64,000 bases of DNA. Origin: Tigriopus japonicus (lineage: Eukaryota; Arthropoda; Copepoda; Harpacticoida; Harpacticidae). The stretch lies in NCBI GenBank assembly GCA_010645155.1, contig JAAGOF010000300.1, positions 1,417,427-1,481,426 of the forward strand, read 5' to 3'. Positions 12,713 to 26,300 of the stretch are shown one piece after another; the first letter of the stretch is position 1; each line of letters opens with the position of its first letter. Position numbers and translations under genes: made by a program. The notes under the pieces are model-generated. The model was not told the origin of the DNA, searched no databases, and saw only the letters and a program-made list of their open reading frames with translations.

Positions 12713-15700
12713 TCATTCCCTTTTCGGCTTTTCGATAGCTCGCAGAACACTGTGTAACACTCGCTCAATTTGTTTCATCCTTGTTTTGAGATCTTTCACG
12801 TCTTCTTTGAGATCCTCCAATTGTTTCCCATTAGGCTCATGGGGCTTATCCTGAGCTCGAAGGGTTAAAATCCTTTGAATCTTGGCTTGACTATTCTCAG
12901 TCTGATAATTTGGAACCGATGTTGGGTCGATCACATCCATCGGAGCATCCAACTTTGACAAGATTGCATCCGTCCTATTAGGCCAGATAATAAAAAGAAA
13001 CATTTTTCGTTTGATCATGAAGCATTGTACAACAAGACGGATTAAAAAACTACATCTGAGGGCTGATTGTTGTACAAAATTGTAAGTTTTTCGAACTAAA
13101 GCAGTGTCTTGGAACTTTCATTGTTCTCTTTGTACTTCAACTACTAGTGGACCATACGTTCTTTTAGAATACATTAAACATTTAATTATTCATTTAAATT
13201 GCAGTGACCATATCTGGCACCATTATTGTTTTTTTAAACACTTTTTCCTTTCGAATCCGATAAAGACACGTGGAAACCAGTCCATCTTATGCACACACTC
13301 TAATAATTATAGTGCTTCAACCTCCATCCAACAATATTTTGACAACCTTCCTTGGTTTGACTCTCATTCAATTTAGTTCTTTACTTACTTTTCTTCCACT
13401 TGTTTCAATCGAACGGTTAAGTTGTCGTTGGTCTGGCTTTGTTTCTTTGACCAATATAAAGAGAGGCAAGTTTCTTCAAAGACCTTCAAGCTCAAATTGG
13501 CTTCGTTGAGATAAAGGTCCACTGAAACAGATTATAAAAAGGCTACCATTGTGAGTTCAATGTTATCCACATGAAGCTTTTTTCTCACAATCTTCTTTGT
13601 CTCGCCTGCAGCATCGCTTCCACATGGATTTGAAAATGAAGTAAATCTGTTCTAAGATGTTAAGAGGTGGTGCCAATGTTGTGCGTTGGTCAAATTCCTC
13701 CATCAAACGGCACATTTCCCATTTCCAAACACCCATTGAATTGTTGTGAATCTGCTCAAAAACCGACCTAACAAGAGTCAATGAATTGCAATGAAATATC
13801 AATCATTGCTCCTCAAACTTCTGCAACATACGAAAACACTGCAATAAGCAGATTCATTAAGAGAACATTGGCAAAAAGCATGTAAAGAGCGAGTAACACC
13901 GGCATCACATATCGATAGTCTTTGATCCTTTCGATATCCGATCGATAACAGTAATCTTCAAGAGTGGAATCGACTGAACAAGCTGGAACATCTTTAATCG
14001 TGAGCCTGAAATTCCGGTTGGACTCATCTCTTATGTTTTTAACTATTACAACTTTTACGGTTTACGAGGTCCTTACTCTTCCAAGGAGAGTTCTCCATAC
14101 ATTTGCCAATAAGGCAGTAGGAATATATCGTACAAAAGCCCTGGAAAACCAGACCATTCATGGCGTCGATAGGGATTGATGAGGGATTGACTCGCTACAC
14201 CATAAGCTAGCATAAAAATGGCCAATAAGAAGACGAATGTCAAGATCTCAGGCAACTAAAAAGAAGCCAAATAGCTTTTGTTTCGATATCTTGGAAGCTC
14301 TTATTCAAATCTGAAACCCACCATATCTTTAAGAATAACCAGTTTTGGGCCTAGTTTAATGCTAGCGTGATAGAATCTGAACAATTGGAAAAACACCGGA
14401 ATCGAGTTGCAAGCAAACAAAATTCGACTGAGCTGAAATCAAGAAGTTGGAAGTTAAATAAAAATTGGTGAAGAATCCCTAAGATGAAATTTTAAGCACT
14501 TGCCCAAAATGTGGACTCAAAGTTTTTCAGGATGAAGTTGAAAAGACTGAACATGAGCAGACAGATGTCAAACTTGTTCCAGATACTGTTCCAATGAACG
14601 AGGAGCTTGTTCCTTATTCCAGTGGCTCTATGTTCAAAGACTTCTCGGATTTCTGTGACCATAAGAACCAAATACCACAAATACAAGACCCATTCAGACG
14701 GCAGAAATTCCCATCTGTACGAATACAAGGCCACATAGCTATGAAGAATGGCCAAGGCTGTGAAGCTCAAAAACCAAGCACAGAACTTGGTCAACGGGCA
14801 TTTCCAAAACACATATAACTTTTGATAGGGGTTTAACTTGCCACCACCATCTCCCAGACCTGGCTTTAAAAGGATTGTGTACGTAGGGTTAAGTGTATGT
14901 TATATAAAATGGATGGACGAGAGTATGGTACCTTGTAGGACACCAAAGGAGTGAATAAAAGCACAGGGCAGACCAGACACAATACTCCTCGGATTAAGGA
15001 CAACTTGGAAAAGCCTCGTTTCCAATTAACTTGTACGTTACTTTGGCACTGAGGGTCTTCAGTTTAAAACTGTTGAAGAAATCTTGATTTTTTTTTGTGT
15101 CAACAAATGTTTTGAACTTACTGGCGATCACTGAACGAAGATTCCCATAGATGGCCAATGTTAAAATGGTCATATCATTGACCCTAGGAATTCTTGTTTC
15201 CAAAAGGGAGAACGTTTTAAAGCGATCCATCTCATGTGCTTGCTCTAACATCTTGGGGGTAAAATCGGGTGAAAGTTGTATATTGGCATACATTCAAGGT
15301 GATCGATCTTACTTCATTTACGAGGGTGACAAAGTATTTTTCAAGTGCTAGAAGCCCTTCTTTCCGTGGATCCTTGTCGTAGAACTTGGCTAGGTTTTGA
15401 TAAATGATGGCTGCCACTTCTGCGCAGAAAATGGGTTGTTGAGATCGATGCCAAAAAAAGTCCAAAAGCCTTTGTTTATTGCAAATCACAGCCCAGATGA
15501 ATAGCTCCATGTCTGGATCCTATGCAAAGTATCATGTTTTGGAGATCACACTTTTAAACAAGATCATTGTTAATGGGTAAATCGACTTCAAATGATCACC
15601 TGAAACGTCATTGAACTAACGTCTTTCATGAAAACCTTAATGGACCCCATGACTTTTTGACGAGGTCGATCCATTTCATAAGGAGCAAAACTATGGCATC

Positions 15701-18700
15701 GAATGATCTGGCTCAAGAATTGGTGAATATGAATCAGGTACAATTTTGCAGTATCAAAGTTGAAATCAGGCACGAAGTGATCCAATTGAAGTCGAAGCTG
15801 GCCCCAACGAGCAAACTTGAACAAATCAGAAAACAAAAAGATTTAGTCTTTCAAACTAATATCTTTTAGCCTATCAAAAAGGTGGTTACCACTTCATTGT
15901 AAAGGTCTCGAAGATTTTCAACTTTGAGGTAGTTTTTAAGGATGACCCCAGATTTGAGCAAAATCTCGAGAAACTCCGGCCTTTGTTCCATTAGACAAAG
16001 GTGAACCAGTTGATCGGTATTCTTTAATTTACCGACATTCTCTCCTAAAACGAAGGTGTTATTTTGTGGGAACTAATAACTTTTCTTTTCATTTACCTTT
16101 AATCAAAACATTTTGAGCAATATCAAGTCGTTCCCAATTAATGCACATGGCAATTCGCTTCGATACATCAGTCTCTTTGTTAAAGAGAGCACTAAGAATG
16201 GTTTTGTCCAAGTGGTTGTCTCTAAATAAAATGATGGCAAAATAGTATTAAAGTTAAACCTCGCTTAATGTGAATAGCTTAACCATATCAAGTCACCTTT
16301 CTAAGTCAAAGGTCACTATGGAGGCTCCATGAGTGATACAATCATAAAGACAATCCATGATCTTTTCAATTTCGTCTTGTTTAAATTCATCCTCGAAACC
16401 ATACTCGATCATGGTCTTGATTTTAGTCATATGAAAATCGGATAACTTGAAATCATTGATGGGTCCTCTGTAAGAAATAATCAAATAAAAACAAGGCGAG
16501 TATCAAAAGGCTTGAAAGCACCTTCTAGTGGTGGCCTTTTCTCTGGCATAACATAGAACATCAGAAATTCCGCCCAAGCCTTTGAAGACCAAACAGATGT
16601 GACCTTGTTTCAGGAGTTCTTGAAGAGAGAACAAATCTCCAATACCTCCTTGCATCAGTAACGAAATGACTGGAATCTCCATTGTCTGGAAAATTAATGC
16701 TCTCAGCAATCTCTTACTGATGTTTGGGAATGGGTTAAGAACCCACCTTAATTACGTCCAATACTTTGTTACGAAACTTATTTAATGCTGTCGAAGAGAA
16801 ATCGTTACGATATCCATCGTCAACAAGAAGGAAGTGAGTGTGGTTGGAGTCGAGATCAATGGTTTTGTTTTCAGAATCATCTTGGTTGGAATCAGTCACA
16901 TCCAGGACGACTTCATTGAGCCTGGAAGGTTTCGGGTTGACCAATTCGCTCCGTTGAGAAAGAACGCCCCAAGGAGAAATGCCAATAATGGGCAACCCAT
17001 GAGTCATTCCATTCTCCTTCTGTGAGATGAAAAAGGCTCAAGCATTAATATTTGCTTCTGAGATACAAATTTATTTAATTTGTTTTATATTGTTATTGCT
17101 CTTTTTACTACGTGTCAAGCTCATTTGTCTTTCACATAGGCTAATTTTTATAGACGACCAAAAAAAAATCAATTAAATAAGATTTGAAATAACAGAACAA
17201 AACGAAAAAATTAAACAATGTATAAAAAATAAACATTAAACAATTTTGTTGTTTTGAATATTTCCAAGACGGTTTGTCATATTCATTTTGTTCATCCTGT
17301 ATTTCCCGGGATAACAGGGATCAATCAAAAAAGTTGATCCAGAGACCAAATATCTAAATGGAAACAAATTGTTTTTTCATTGCTCAATTCATTTGGTAGA
17401 TCAAATTTCATATAAACGGTAATTTTATAAACTAAATTTATTATTAACTCTCTTTACAGGGAATCCCATTCCTTGTAGCGGTATTAAAAAATCCGCTCCC
17501 CCCCCCAAAAAAAAAAAATCTTTGACCTAAAATCTGCCATTTCTTTAAATTTTTGGCTCTATTTCGCCTCCTTACCTGGATAGCAAATTGGGCCTTACTA
17601 ATAGCATCCCCAACGAGTTTGCCCGTACCCGTGTCTAGGCCATCTGTGATCATAATGGCCTTACTGGCCTTGGTGGCCTTCACCAAACCGTCATGGAATG
17701 TTTGCTTTTGCTTTTGGTTGAGCTGGAAATTCGTTGGTTGACTGCCAATTACGTTGATAGTAAGATGGCGCTTGGTTCCATTCCCCAAAATCTCCCAAAA
17801 AGATGCAAACAATTCAAATAGGTGTGCTGAATCCGATTCATCCGACACTCGGATATATTCGGATGCTATAAGAGTGTGATTGCTATCCTTGGAGTTGAAA
17901 AGAAGTGTTCCAAATGCGTCAGTGACATATTCCTTGATCTCCAAGTTGCTTTTCCACTCTTTGGTTGCGTTGCTTGAGTTTGAAGATTCGAAATCCAACA
18001 GTTCTTCCAAATCCTCTGGACCCAACAAAACACCATTTGACAATGTACTGCAAAACATGGGAAAAGGATTTGTACTTGAACCTTATGAAACTGGATCGCG
18101 ATGTTACCTGGGACGATGTTCTTGAGCGTACTGACTAACTTTGATTATTGGAGTCTTGCTTGAACCGGAATGGACCTCTCTTTCCTCTGGAATGGAACCA
18201 ATCGGTGGAATTTGCCTAAAAATTAGAACAGTCATTTGGAATACTAGGACATGCTCAAGCTCATTTATACTTGTTTAGATTGTAATCCTAATGGCAAGAT
18301 TTTCTTGGAAAAGCAAAGTTCAATGAGTATAAACTTTTCGCTATACCAGGTAAGGCGAAAGCCAAGGAGGATCAAATGTTTCTAAATACATGGTCGTTCA
18401 AGCACGCAAAAATTTCGCGGATCAATTTGGAAGACGTACGACAAAAATGGCCACGATAAAGCCACTAAGAAAAGATTATGATGAAAATTGTAGTAACGTT
18501 CTGTATAAAGAAAACCACGATGAAATACCAGGCCACCAGCAAAACTACTCTTTTATTGAGTTATACGATTTCAAGATGCGCGAAGTACTGAGTGTTTTAT
18601 ATTTTGATGGTGTGAAGTTTTTCGCCATAGCAAAGCAAAAAAGATCGACCAAAAACCTAAATCCGCGATTTTTCAAAAATGTCTCCGTCAAATTGAGGTC

Positions 18701-20867
18701 TTCATAAATAAAAAAAAAAATGTTTGTTGTCAAACTTTTGTCTCGGTTATTTTACTGAAGTGGTCAAAAAATTCGCCATCCATTGTTAGGTTTAAAGTGC
18801 TCTCACTTTTCCGACACTGAGCGTTTTTCTTAAATCTAGAGAAGAAATGTACACGGTGTACCTTTTAAATCGAAACTTTTTTTGCACCATAATTCCTTCA
18901 TTTTTCATTGCACTAAAAATTTTGTTACAAAATTAAGACTACATGGGAGGTTCAAGTGATCTCTTCAAAAATCATATCGAGGGTGGATGAAACAAGAGAA
19001 AAGGCTTGTTTGGCAACAGTAGGTGGCTCGTGAGAATTTGGGCAGTTTCTCTTTCCAATTTCAGGCTTTCGCATTTTACAGACTTTATGACTTGAATGTT
19101 ATGACTTATGACAATGGTTGAATTGCAAGTTTTAACACTTTTGGTTAGGATTTTGAAAAAATATGCACAATTCATTGTTTTCATTTATAAACGAGTCCTT
19201 TGAAAGGACCATTACTATTGAATGGAAATAGGTGAAAATCACCACATTTTTTTTGAAACACCACTTACCCTTGTGTTTATGCAATAAAAGTGATATTTTC
19301 TTGTGATTTCTTTCAGGCAAGAGTGAGCAATCAAATTTTGCTTATTTTTCCAAAATCCCAAACAAAAGTTTTCAAACTTGCAGTTCAGCCATGTTCATAA
19401 CATAGAAGTCATAAGGGCGGTCTGTTAAATGTGAATTAAGGTGTCCAAATTCTGAAGAGCTTGTAGACAAACAAAAGCTCAATTGTCGAAATTACCACTT
19501 TTGGTCTTTCACGGCCTTGAATCTTCCAACCGCAGCTTATGTAGCAAAAGTTGATAAAGCATTTCTACGTACTCCGTTTCATAAGCTTCTAGATATGTTT
19601 CTAATTCTAAAAACCCTCAACAACTGGCCATATGAGGCCAGTAACTCTTGCCCTATAAATGAGAAAGGGCCTCTTGACAATAACGAGGCTCATCTTGTTG
19701 GTAAAACAGAAAAGTTCAAAGGCCATTTTCGAAAATTGAAAATTGCCTAATAAAGATTTATTGCTAACAAATTATCCTGACACAAAACATTTTGTTTTCA
19801 CGAAAAACGCGAAATCAGAAAAATGGTACAAATAAGCAAGAGGGTTTTGGTCACAATTCAAAAGAAACACCCTGTTATGTAATGAGTAGGGACGGGCAAA
19901 AAGTGCTAATCAAAACAAACTGTTGGTTACCAAAAGTTGCACAAAAATCAGCCCAAAATCGTAAAATAAATTGCAAAAAGGTCAAAAGCGTAAATAAAAC
20001 AAAAAAGCGAAAAAAAAATTGAAAAAATTGCAAAATAACTGAAATTTCTGAAACAAAAAGCTTCAGATACTTTCTTGCCATCTGCTTGTTATTTTTCAAT
20101 CTTGAAGAACAAAATTTAGACATTGAAGTAGTAGTAATCAATACTATGCTAGTCTACGCTGGGAGCCGTAAAATCAGATTTAGTTTTCAAATTTGAAAAA
20201 AAATCTTTCAAAAGTAAAATTATCAAAGAAGAAATAGCAAACTCTCACCAATTTCTTCATTTTAGACCGAATTCGTAAAAAAATCGTGCAAATAAAGGCG
20301 AAAAGTGCAAAAAGGCAAACACATGTGTTTATGTTACCAATAATCTTTTTGCACATTTTGCCCGTCCCTAGTAATGAGTCTCTGTTTTGATCTACCGAAA
20401 TATTATTCATTTACTTTTCGAAGCTTAAAATCACTGCTTATACCCTGATTGAATCTACCTTCTGACTCCCAAATGCTCTTTTTCGGTTCCTCCACATTTG
20501 CACCGAGATTGCTTGGCTTTGATAACCCGGTTTCGAACGAATCGAACGCATTCTTTCTTCTTAAAATTCCGCTCAATGAAGGATACTTTCCGAACAATCT
20601 GAATCCTTTGGGCTTGGAGCTTCTCTCGGGAAAATCTCGTATTTCTGCTGAGGCCGATCTTTTTACGCTGAAAACACGTGACCCAAATAATGTCAAATAA
20701 AGGAGGGCATTTTGGGCCCAATTTATTGATACTGTGGAAAAGATGTCGCTTACCTGAATGATCCAAACGTGATGGTTGATTAACTGATTGTTCTCCTTGC
20801 CCCGCACCTTGAAATTAGGCTCAAACAACTGAGATCTTTTGAAATCTGACTGTGCCTCTGCAGCCAT
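12713..20867 (-). CDS. TRPM-family cation channel (20 exons, 1295 aa)
   Basis: Exons: 20867-20754, 20667-20459, 18215-18108, 18047-17576, 17019-16747, 16685-16522, 16467-16297, 16221-16097, 16044-15893, 15815-15600, 15519-15313, 15251-15122, 15056-14932, 14863-14504, 14432-14322, 14255-14077, 14029-13832, 13767-13589, 13521-13389, 12974-12713. All phases agree and the sum is 3888 bases. The N-terminus has the TRPM hallmark FKKKECVRFV...CKCGGTEKEH (about 70-105). A SLOG-like domain follows (LTINVIGSQPTNF, TDGLDTGTGK, LDSNHTHFLLVDDG; about 210-430), then a helical region. Helices S1-S6 lie at about 845-1105, the pore region includes LLPYWQMYGE, a TRP helix has VWKWEM, and a C-terminal coiled coil (EDLKEDVKDLKTRMKQIERV) ends the protein. 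There is no NUDT9 or kinase domain. By family it is a tetrameric, probably plasma-membrane cation channel; ligand and selectivity cannot be read. The start is the first ATG of the exon; the upstream frame stays open but has no other ATG. The exact paralogue is uncertain. Confidence 0.9.
14433..14503 (-). other. GC-AG intron in the TRPM gene
   Basis: The exon before it ends at TTTTGG and is followed by GCAAGT, the strong form of the rare GC donor. The acceptor is TTTCAG at 14438-14433. Using GC keeps phase 0 and joins the S3 region to S4 (FESTFW then LSRILFACNS). The nearest GT donors would shift the frame or drop residues. Confidence 0.6.
19887..20370. mobile_element. hAT-like MITE, 484 bases, in TRPM intron 2
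   Basis: The terminal inverted repeats are TAGGGACGGGCAAAA and its complement ending at 20370. The 8-base word GTAATGAG flanks the element at 19879-19886 and 20371-20378, a typical hAT target duplication. The interior is A-rich and non-coding. A diverged copy of the same family lies at 41954-42499, in an intron of the LMAN2-type gene. Confidence 0.85.
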
Positions 20868-23384
20868 ATTGGGACAAACACGATGAATTACAAGTGCCAA
20901 AGAATCGATTTTTTTGTCTCTCCAGTTTTATGTCGGTTGGCAATATTGAAACCGGCTTGACCTCGAGACGATTTGTTACATTTAGTATGTGTTGCTTTCC
21001 TTCATACGACTTTCCCTTAAGTGTACATGGTCTTTATGAGTGGGTTCTGATCGGTTCTGATCCCCAGGATACTAGTTGTCAATAGTGACGACTTCTTTAG
21101 TCAATACACAGGCTTTTGTGCAGGAACAACCTACTTGTACGGAATGATTTCGCCACTAATGTTAGCGCCTACTTATTTGCACTTTTACCTCAATTGGACT
21201 TTGACAAGAGTGTTGAATAGACGAGAGGAAAATGGTCTTGTTTCATCATTGTTATTAAAATTTGAATATTTAGGGTAACTCAATTGGGTGTAATGAAAAC
21301 TTGTTCAGCAGCAGCCGAGCTTGGATGCTTCATGTTTTCCCAATTTCTTCTCAAAACGCTCCATTTTTAACTAAACTTAAAGAAGGGACATACTTTTTCG
21401 AAATCAAGAACAAATGCAAATGTTTGAATTTTTCTCAGTTATTTCGAAATAGCACAGATTGAAAAATGTCATCACGTTAAGAAAACAAAAAAGGTCTTTA
21501 GGGGAATAAATAGTTCACAACCTTTCAGAATACACTTAGTTGATAATTCGACAGAAATTATATACGAAATTTGTATATAATTTTGAACAAATATTGAACA
21601 GATTTATTTTCAAGTTTACGATTTGTTGAAGGATCACGCTCAAGATTGAACACTTGAAACTCATCTTTTTCAATCACTACTACCTTAAAAAATTGCCTTG
21701 GACATTGCAAAAAGTATTTTATCGAAAAGAAAAAAAAAACGTTTTTGGGTTTTTGATTCGAACTTTGGAAAGCATTTGTCAAATCATTTTCTACGTATTT
21801 CATCAGCGGGTGGTATCAAATGGGTTCCATGCAATGTGATGGCAAGTCAAATCTGGTGTTCCGCAAGGGAATTTGCTTGTATCCTAGATGACCTAGCTCC
21901 AGACCTTGGAGGGCGATTTCGATTGCCGCGACGCTATGCAGATCAATTCATTGCTCTCAAGACCAAATTAGAGACTTGGAGACTAACACGTAATGACGAA
22001 TCAGATTGCTACAAATAAGATGCACTTCAACATTAACAATTATCAGGTGTGGTTTGCTCGAACTCGAAATGTAAGTATCCATAGTGCTCCAAAATATTTC
22101 ATGAATCAAGTGCCATTGACAGAGACAAAGAAAAAGAAAGATACCCATATGACATTCACTGAACACTGCTCAGCGCTCGATGTTAAAATCAACTCTTGCA
22201 TGATCTGGGGCTGTTTTGCAACACGTAACTTAGGAAATTGGACTCGCTTATTCAAAACCTGCATACGTACCTCACCGGTGTAAAGACCCATCCATCAACA
22301 TTGGTGATTCGCAACGCATGGAAAGTTTTTTGAATTGGGCGGCAAAGCGGACTCATATCAAAATGTTTATTACCCCGAGAGGCTAAAACTTCTAAGATAA
22401 AGATTGGCAACAGATTGCGATCCAGGGCTCTCCCCCCAAATTCGCTGCCTTTTTCAATGTGGGGCTCATCAAATTGGCTGTTTTTTAATGTGAGGCCCAC
22501 CAAACAGAACTGATGGAAACAAGATGGAAACAAGGACCCAAAAATAAACGATAACAGAGCTGTGAGCCCAGAAGCATGGTACTTCGAATGGCTTTTGGCC
22601 CACCATTTTGGTCTTTCCACTAGTGATGGGTTTCGAGTTGGAAGTGTTGCCACTTTTTACTGGAAGTGTAATTGTTGTTTAAAAAAGGCGGGTTGTAATA
22701 AACTTTTCGATCAAAGACCTAAACAAGGACCAATATGGCAACCCTCGAACTAAATCGAGTTGGAGTTCCATCGGTAATTATGAAAATGGATTTCGAGTTG
22801 GCAGTGCTGCCATATTTTACTTGGAGGTTAGGATAGGTTAGATTAGGTAAGACACCCCTTGAGAAGTTTAGCAGTGGTCAGATTTTTGACCCTTAAGGAC
22901 CGAATTGGCAAAAATATGGCCAAATAAGAACTCGAATTCCATAAGTACTTTCCACATAGCTCCTGGGCCCACGCAACTCGCCCAAATTTTGTAAAATTTC
23001 TTTTTGCATTTTCAAGATATTCTATTGGCATGGAAACCTTTTCAAAGCACGAGCTCAAAACTTAATGACGAAAAGGCGAGTATAAAAAACCGTAACCGCA
23101 AAACTAGTATAAAAATGGCAAATCCTCACCTTATTTTCCTTTTACGGCTAAAACAGCTTAATTTTTTGAATTTCGAGCTTAATAACAGTTTCGTTAATAT
23201 TTGTACGATTTTCAACGCTTCGTTTGAAATTAATCTTGAGCGAAAATGGTTTGAATGTATTAAAATAGCTTTAAGTGGTCAAATTTATTTTTATGTCAAT
23301 ACTCTGTAGCGTAAGATTATTTTTGTTTGTTATAGATATCACGACCTTTTCGAGTACATAAATACGTACTGAACTTGGAGTCTG
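20868..23384. other. Intergenic between TRPM 5' end and lipase-GTPase 3' end
   Basis: No intact gene. It contains a possible Tc1/mariner relic (22150-22262), a diverged short duplication (about 22622-22670 and 22785-22835, sharing TTTCGAGTTGG), and a TTAGG-like degenerate run near 22827-22848. Confidence 0.55.
22150..22262 (+). pseudogene. Possible Tc1/mariner transposase fragment
   Basis: One frame reads SCMIWGCFATRNLGNWTRL. This resembles the conserved block around the second catalytic region of Tc1-type transposases (a hydrophobic-M-hydrophobic-WGCF signature followed by G and a hydrophobic stretch). The frame is not sustained on either side, no terminal repeats were found, and the match is short, so it is at best a worn fragment. 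Confidence 0.3.
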
Positions 23385-26300
23385 TTATGCGTGGGAAAAA
23401 TCAGCTTTTGAGAAACACGTTTCCAGTTCAGCTGAATTTTCTTCGTTGAAAATTTTCTGTCGCAAGAGATATTTTCGAATCTCGACCTTGACCCCATCAA
23501 TCCCGACAATTCCCATCGCTTGCATTTCTGGTCTATCACCCACCATCCAATCCGTGAATAGGATGTTCTCTTCCGAGATCTTAAAATTGCTCTCTTGACT
23601 CTCGTAGTATTGGTTTAAGGTTGTAACAAATTTTGTTTTTAACATGGCCATGGGATCCTGGTACTCTTTCATTTCATCTTTGAGAGCTTTGGGCAACTCA
23701 TAACCGGATTTATTGATGCAAAGCACCACTTTGGAAGACTCACTGCCGGCCATTACAGAAAACACTTGACTGATTTCACGCGCAATTAACTCGTTCATAT
23801 CGCCCGTATAAGGGACAACAACCAAAATGAGATTGTTCATCATCCCACAAATGGAGAAAGTCTTGGCATGATAATCCAAGCTAGTGCTCCCTGGAAAATC
23901 AACCACCGACACTTTCTTATGAACTTCATAGATAACGGGCACCATGGTATGATTGAAATGTCCGGTTTTTCCTCCTACACCCCAAATTTTGTTGATGAGC
24001 GTGGTTTTTCCCGCGTCTTGCATGCCCACAATGCCAATGTAGCATTGCTCAGCCATCAGACGCCGAATCTCATGAATAGCTTGAATACATTCTATGCGCT
24101 TGATGGCAAGATGCTGAGAATCCACGGTACAATTGCCAATATCACATCCAACAAAGTTGCCCGTGCCAATTTTAGGGTCATACATTTTGAGTAGGGCTCG
24201 TTCAAGATTGAACAGATTACCGTCTTCCCTCAAATCCGAGACCTCTTGAAGTGTCTTCAGTTCTTCGGGATCTTGAGTGTTAGCCGATTGCTTTTGGAGT
24301 TTGTTCATCAGTTCCATGGTCAGCCAGGATAAAACGATCTCATAGTTCTTATCCGTGGCGCTACTGGTGAAGAAGTAGTTCGTCATGAAGCCAGCTCCAA
24401 AAAATCCAAAAGATCCAGCCAATCCAGCAGCAGACATTGAAGTAGCTTCCATCATACCAATAACAACCAAACCGGGTCCAGCAGCATAAGCAAAAGCCAC
24501 ACCCCCAAGAAAGGCAGCCACACCAATCCCAATTTTCCTGAGTACAGTTTTCTCGGCAGTCAATTCTAGTGGGCTTCTCAGGAAAATTTGGATTTTCTCA
24601 CAAATTCTTTGAACTTTTTCGAATTCTTGTGCGTTGCTCAAGATGAACTGATTGTGACTGCTGGCATCTTCGAAAATGTCCGAGAGTTGATCATGGTCTA
24701 GTTTCTCTAAAGCAATTGCTGCCAAACGCTTGACTTCATTGATGATCCTCTCATTGTTTGGTTTCCAGGTACTTTTTCCGGGTTTATGGATTCGAGTCAA
24801 ATAAGCCATGGACATGCCTCTTTGAATGGCTCTTTTGATGAGGATTGCCAAGGACTCGTGATCCGAGAGGGTCTCGTTCAAAGTAGGAATTTTGACATTC
24901 CGAATCTGTTCTTTACGCAACAAATATTCGCACTCGCCAAATTTCGATACCAACTTAATGGTACTACCGTGGTCTGAGACACACGGGTCTTCTCTGAACT
25001 CTTCCTCGAAAATTAGGGTCTCAATATTGTCCGTTTGAAACACTTTCTTACTCGTGAACATTGCAGGATTCGTGGCAAAGGGATATCCAAAGTTAAAGAC
25101 GCACTTATCAATGATGAACTCAAACAAGTGTCGACCCGTTAATCTGAGTCGGAGGTAATCTTTGCCGTGAGCATGGACTCGAACCAGCTCCGCCGAAATA
25201 ATTTCTGGTTTAAAAGTGTCGACTATTTCAATTTGCCGGGGAATATACTCAACTGTGGAATGCTCGAAAGCCATCACCGGGTAAGGTATAGTTTTGGGAA
25301 ACTTTCCGGAGCATCCAGCCCATTTGTCGATGATTTCTTCGTAGTTTGCTATTGCATGGAAGATGGGGACATCTTGAACGGCTTCCCTCAATGAGTGCTT
25401 TAAGGTCATCTCCATGATCAAGTCAATTTTCGTTTCTTCACAATGTTGGGCGAAAGAGGGTGCGCGTGGGTCGTGTTGAACGAGAACCATATAATTTCCT
25501 AAATAGGTGTACACTTTCTGACTTTCATTGCCCTCATTTTTCGTACTGACTATCACATCATGAATGATTTTGGACAGCCCCTTGGCCAAAAGTAAAGTCC
25601 CGGCATAGTTGGGAAGAGCTAAGCCGGCGAGTTCGAGTGCCGGTTCAACAACGGGAATAATCTTTCCCAAAATGTTGACATATTGATCTTTCTGGTTGAT
25701 CCAGGTCTGGCGCTTCTCCTTGAAATAATTTTCCGCTTCTTGAGTGGAACACGAGGCACTTAATTTCCGGATTTCATTATCTAATTGAGCCGACATGGCC
25801 GACAGGAGCTGAGAGTAGGAGAGAATCCGAGGGATGGGATCTTGATCATAGACAAAATTGTAGATATGGCGGTCAAGATCATTGGTTTGACAGAATTGCT
25901 TAAACACGCCATCTCCGACCATTGGAGCTCCAAATGTGATGCACTTGACCCAACGACAACCGTTGTCATTGGTATTATTAGGTTGGGCTTTGAGCTCGAT
26001 CATAGTCATGATGGCCGCCAAAGTGGCCACAGCACCGCCTAATGAGTGTCCACAAAAAATGATGTTCTTGGACAAGATATTGCTGTCATTTAAGATTTTT
26101 TGAATGGGAAAATCCATAGCCCTCGTTAAAAAACCAGAGTGAACCTTACCCTGCATGCCCTTCATGCCTTTGAAGGCGAACTCTTGATAGGCATGAAGAT
26201 TATCATGCCAATCCTTATTGGAATGAGACCCACGAAACGCAATGTAGACGCGATCCTTGTCAATTTCTTCAGCAATGACAAAGTGAGATCGGCCATGACG

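Noticed and set aside
18390..18707. 105-codon plus-strand open frame in TRPM intron 2
   Set aside because: No recognisable family, no splice signals and no conserved motif; probably chance in an A-rich stretch.
20403..20900. 165-codon minus-strand open frame read straight through
   Set aside because: It runs through TRPM intron 1; splicing at 20753 and 20668 gives the FKKKECVRFV frame that is clearly TRPM.
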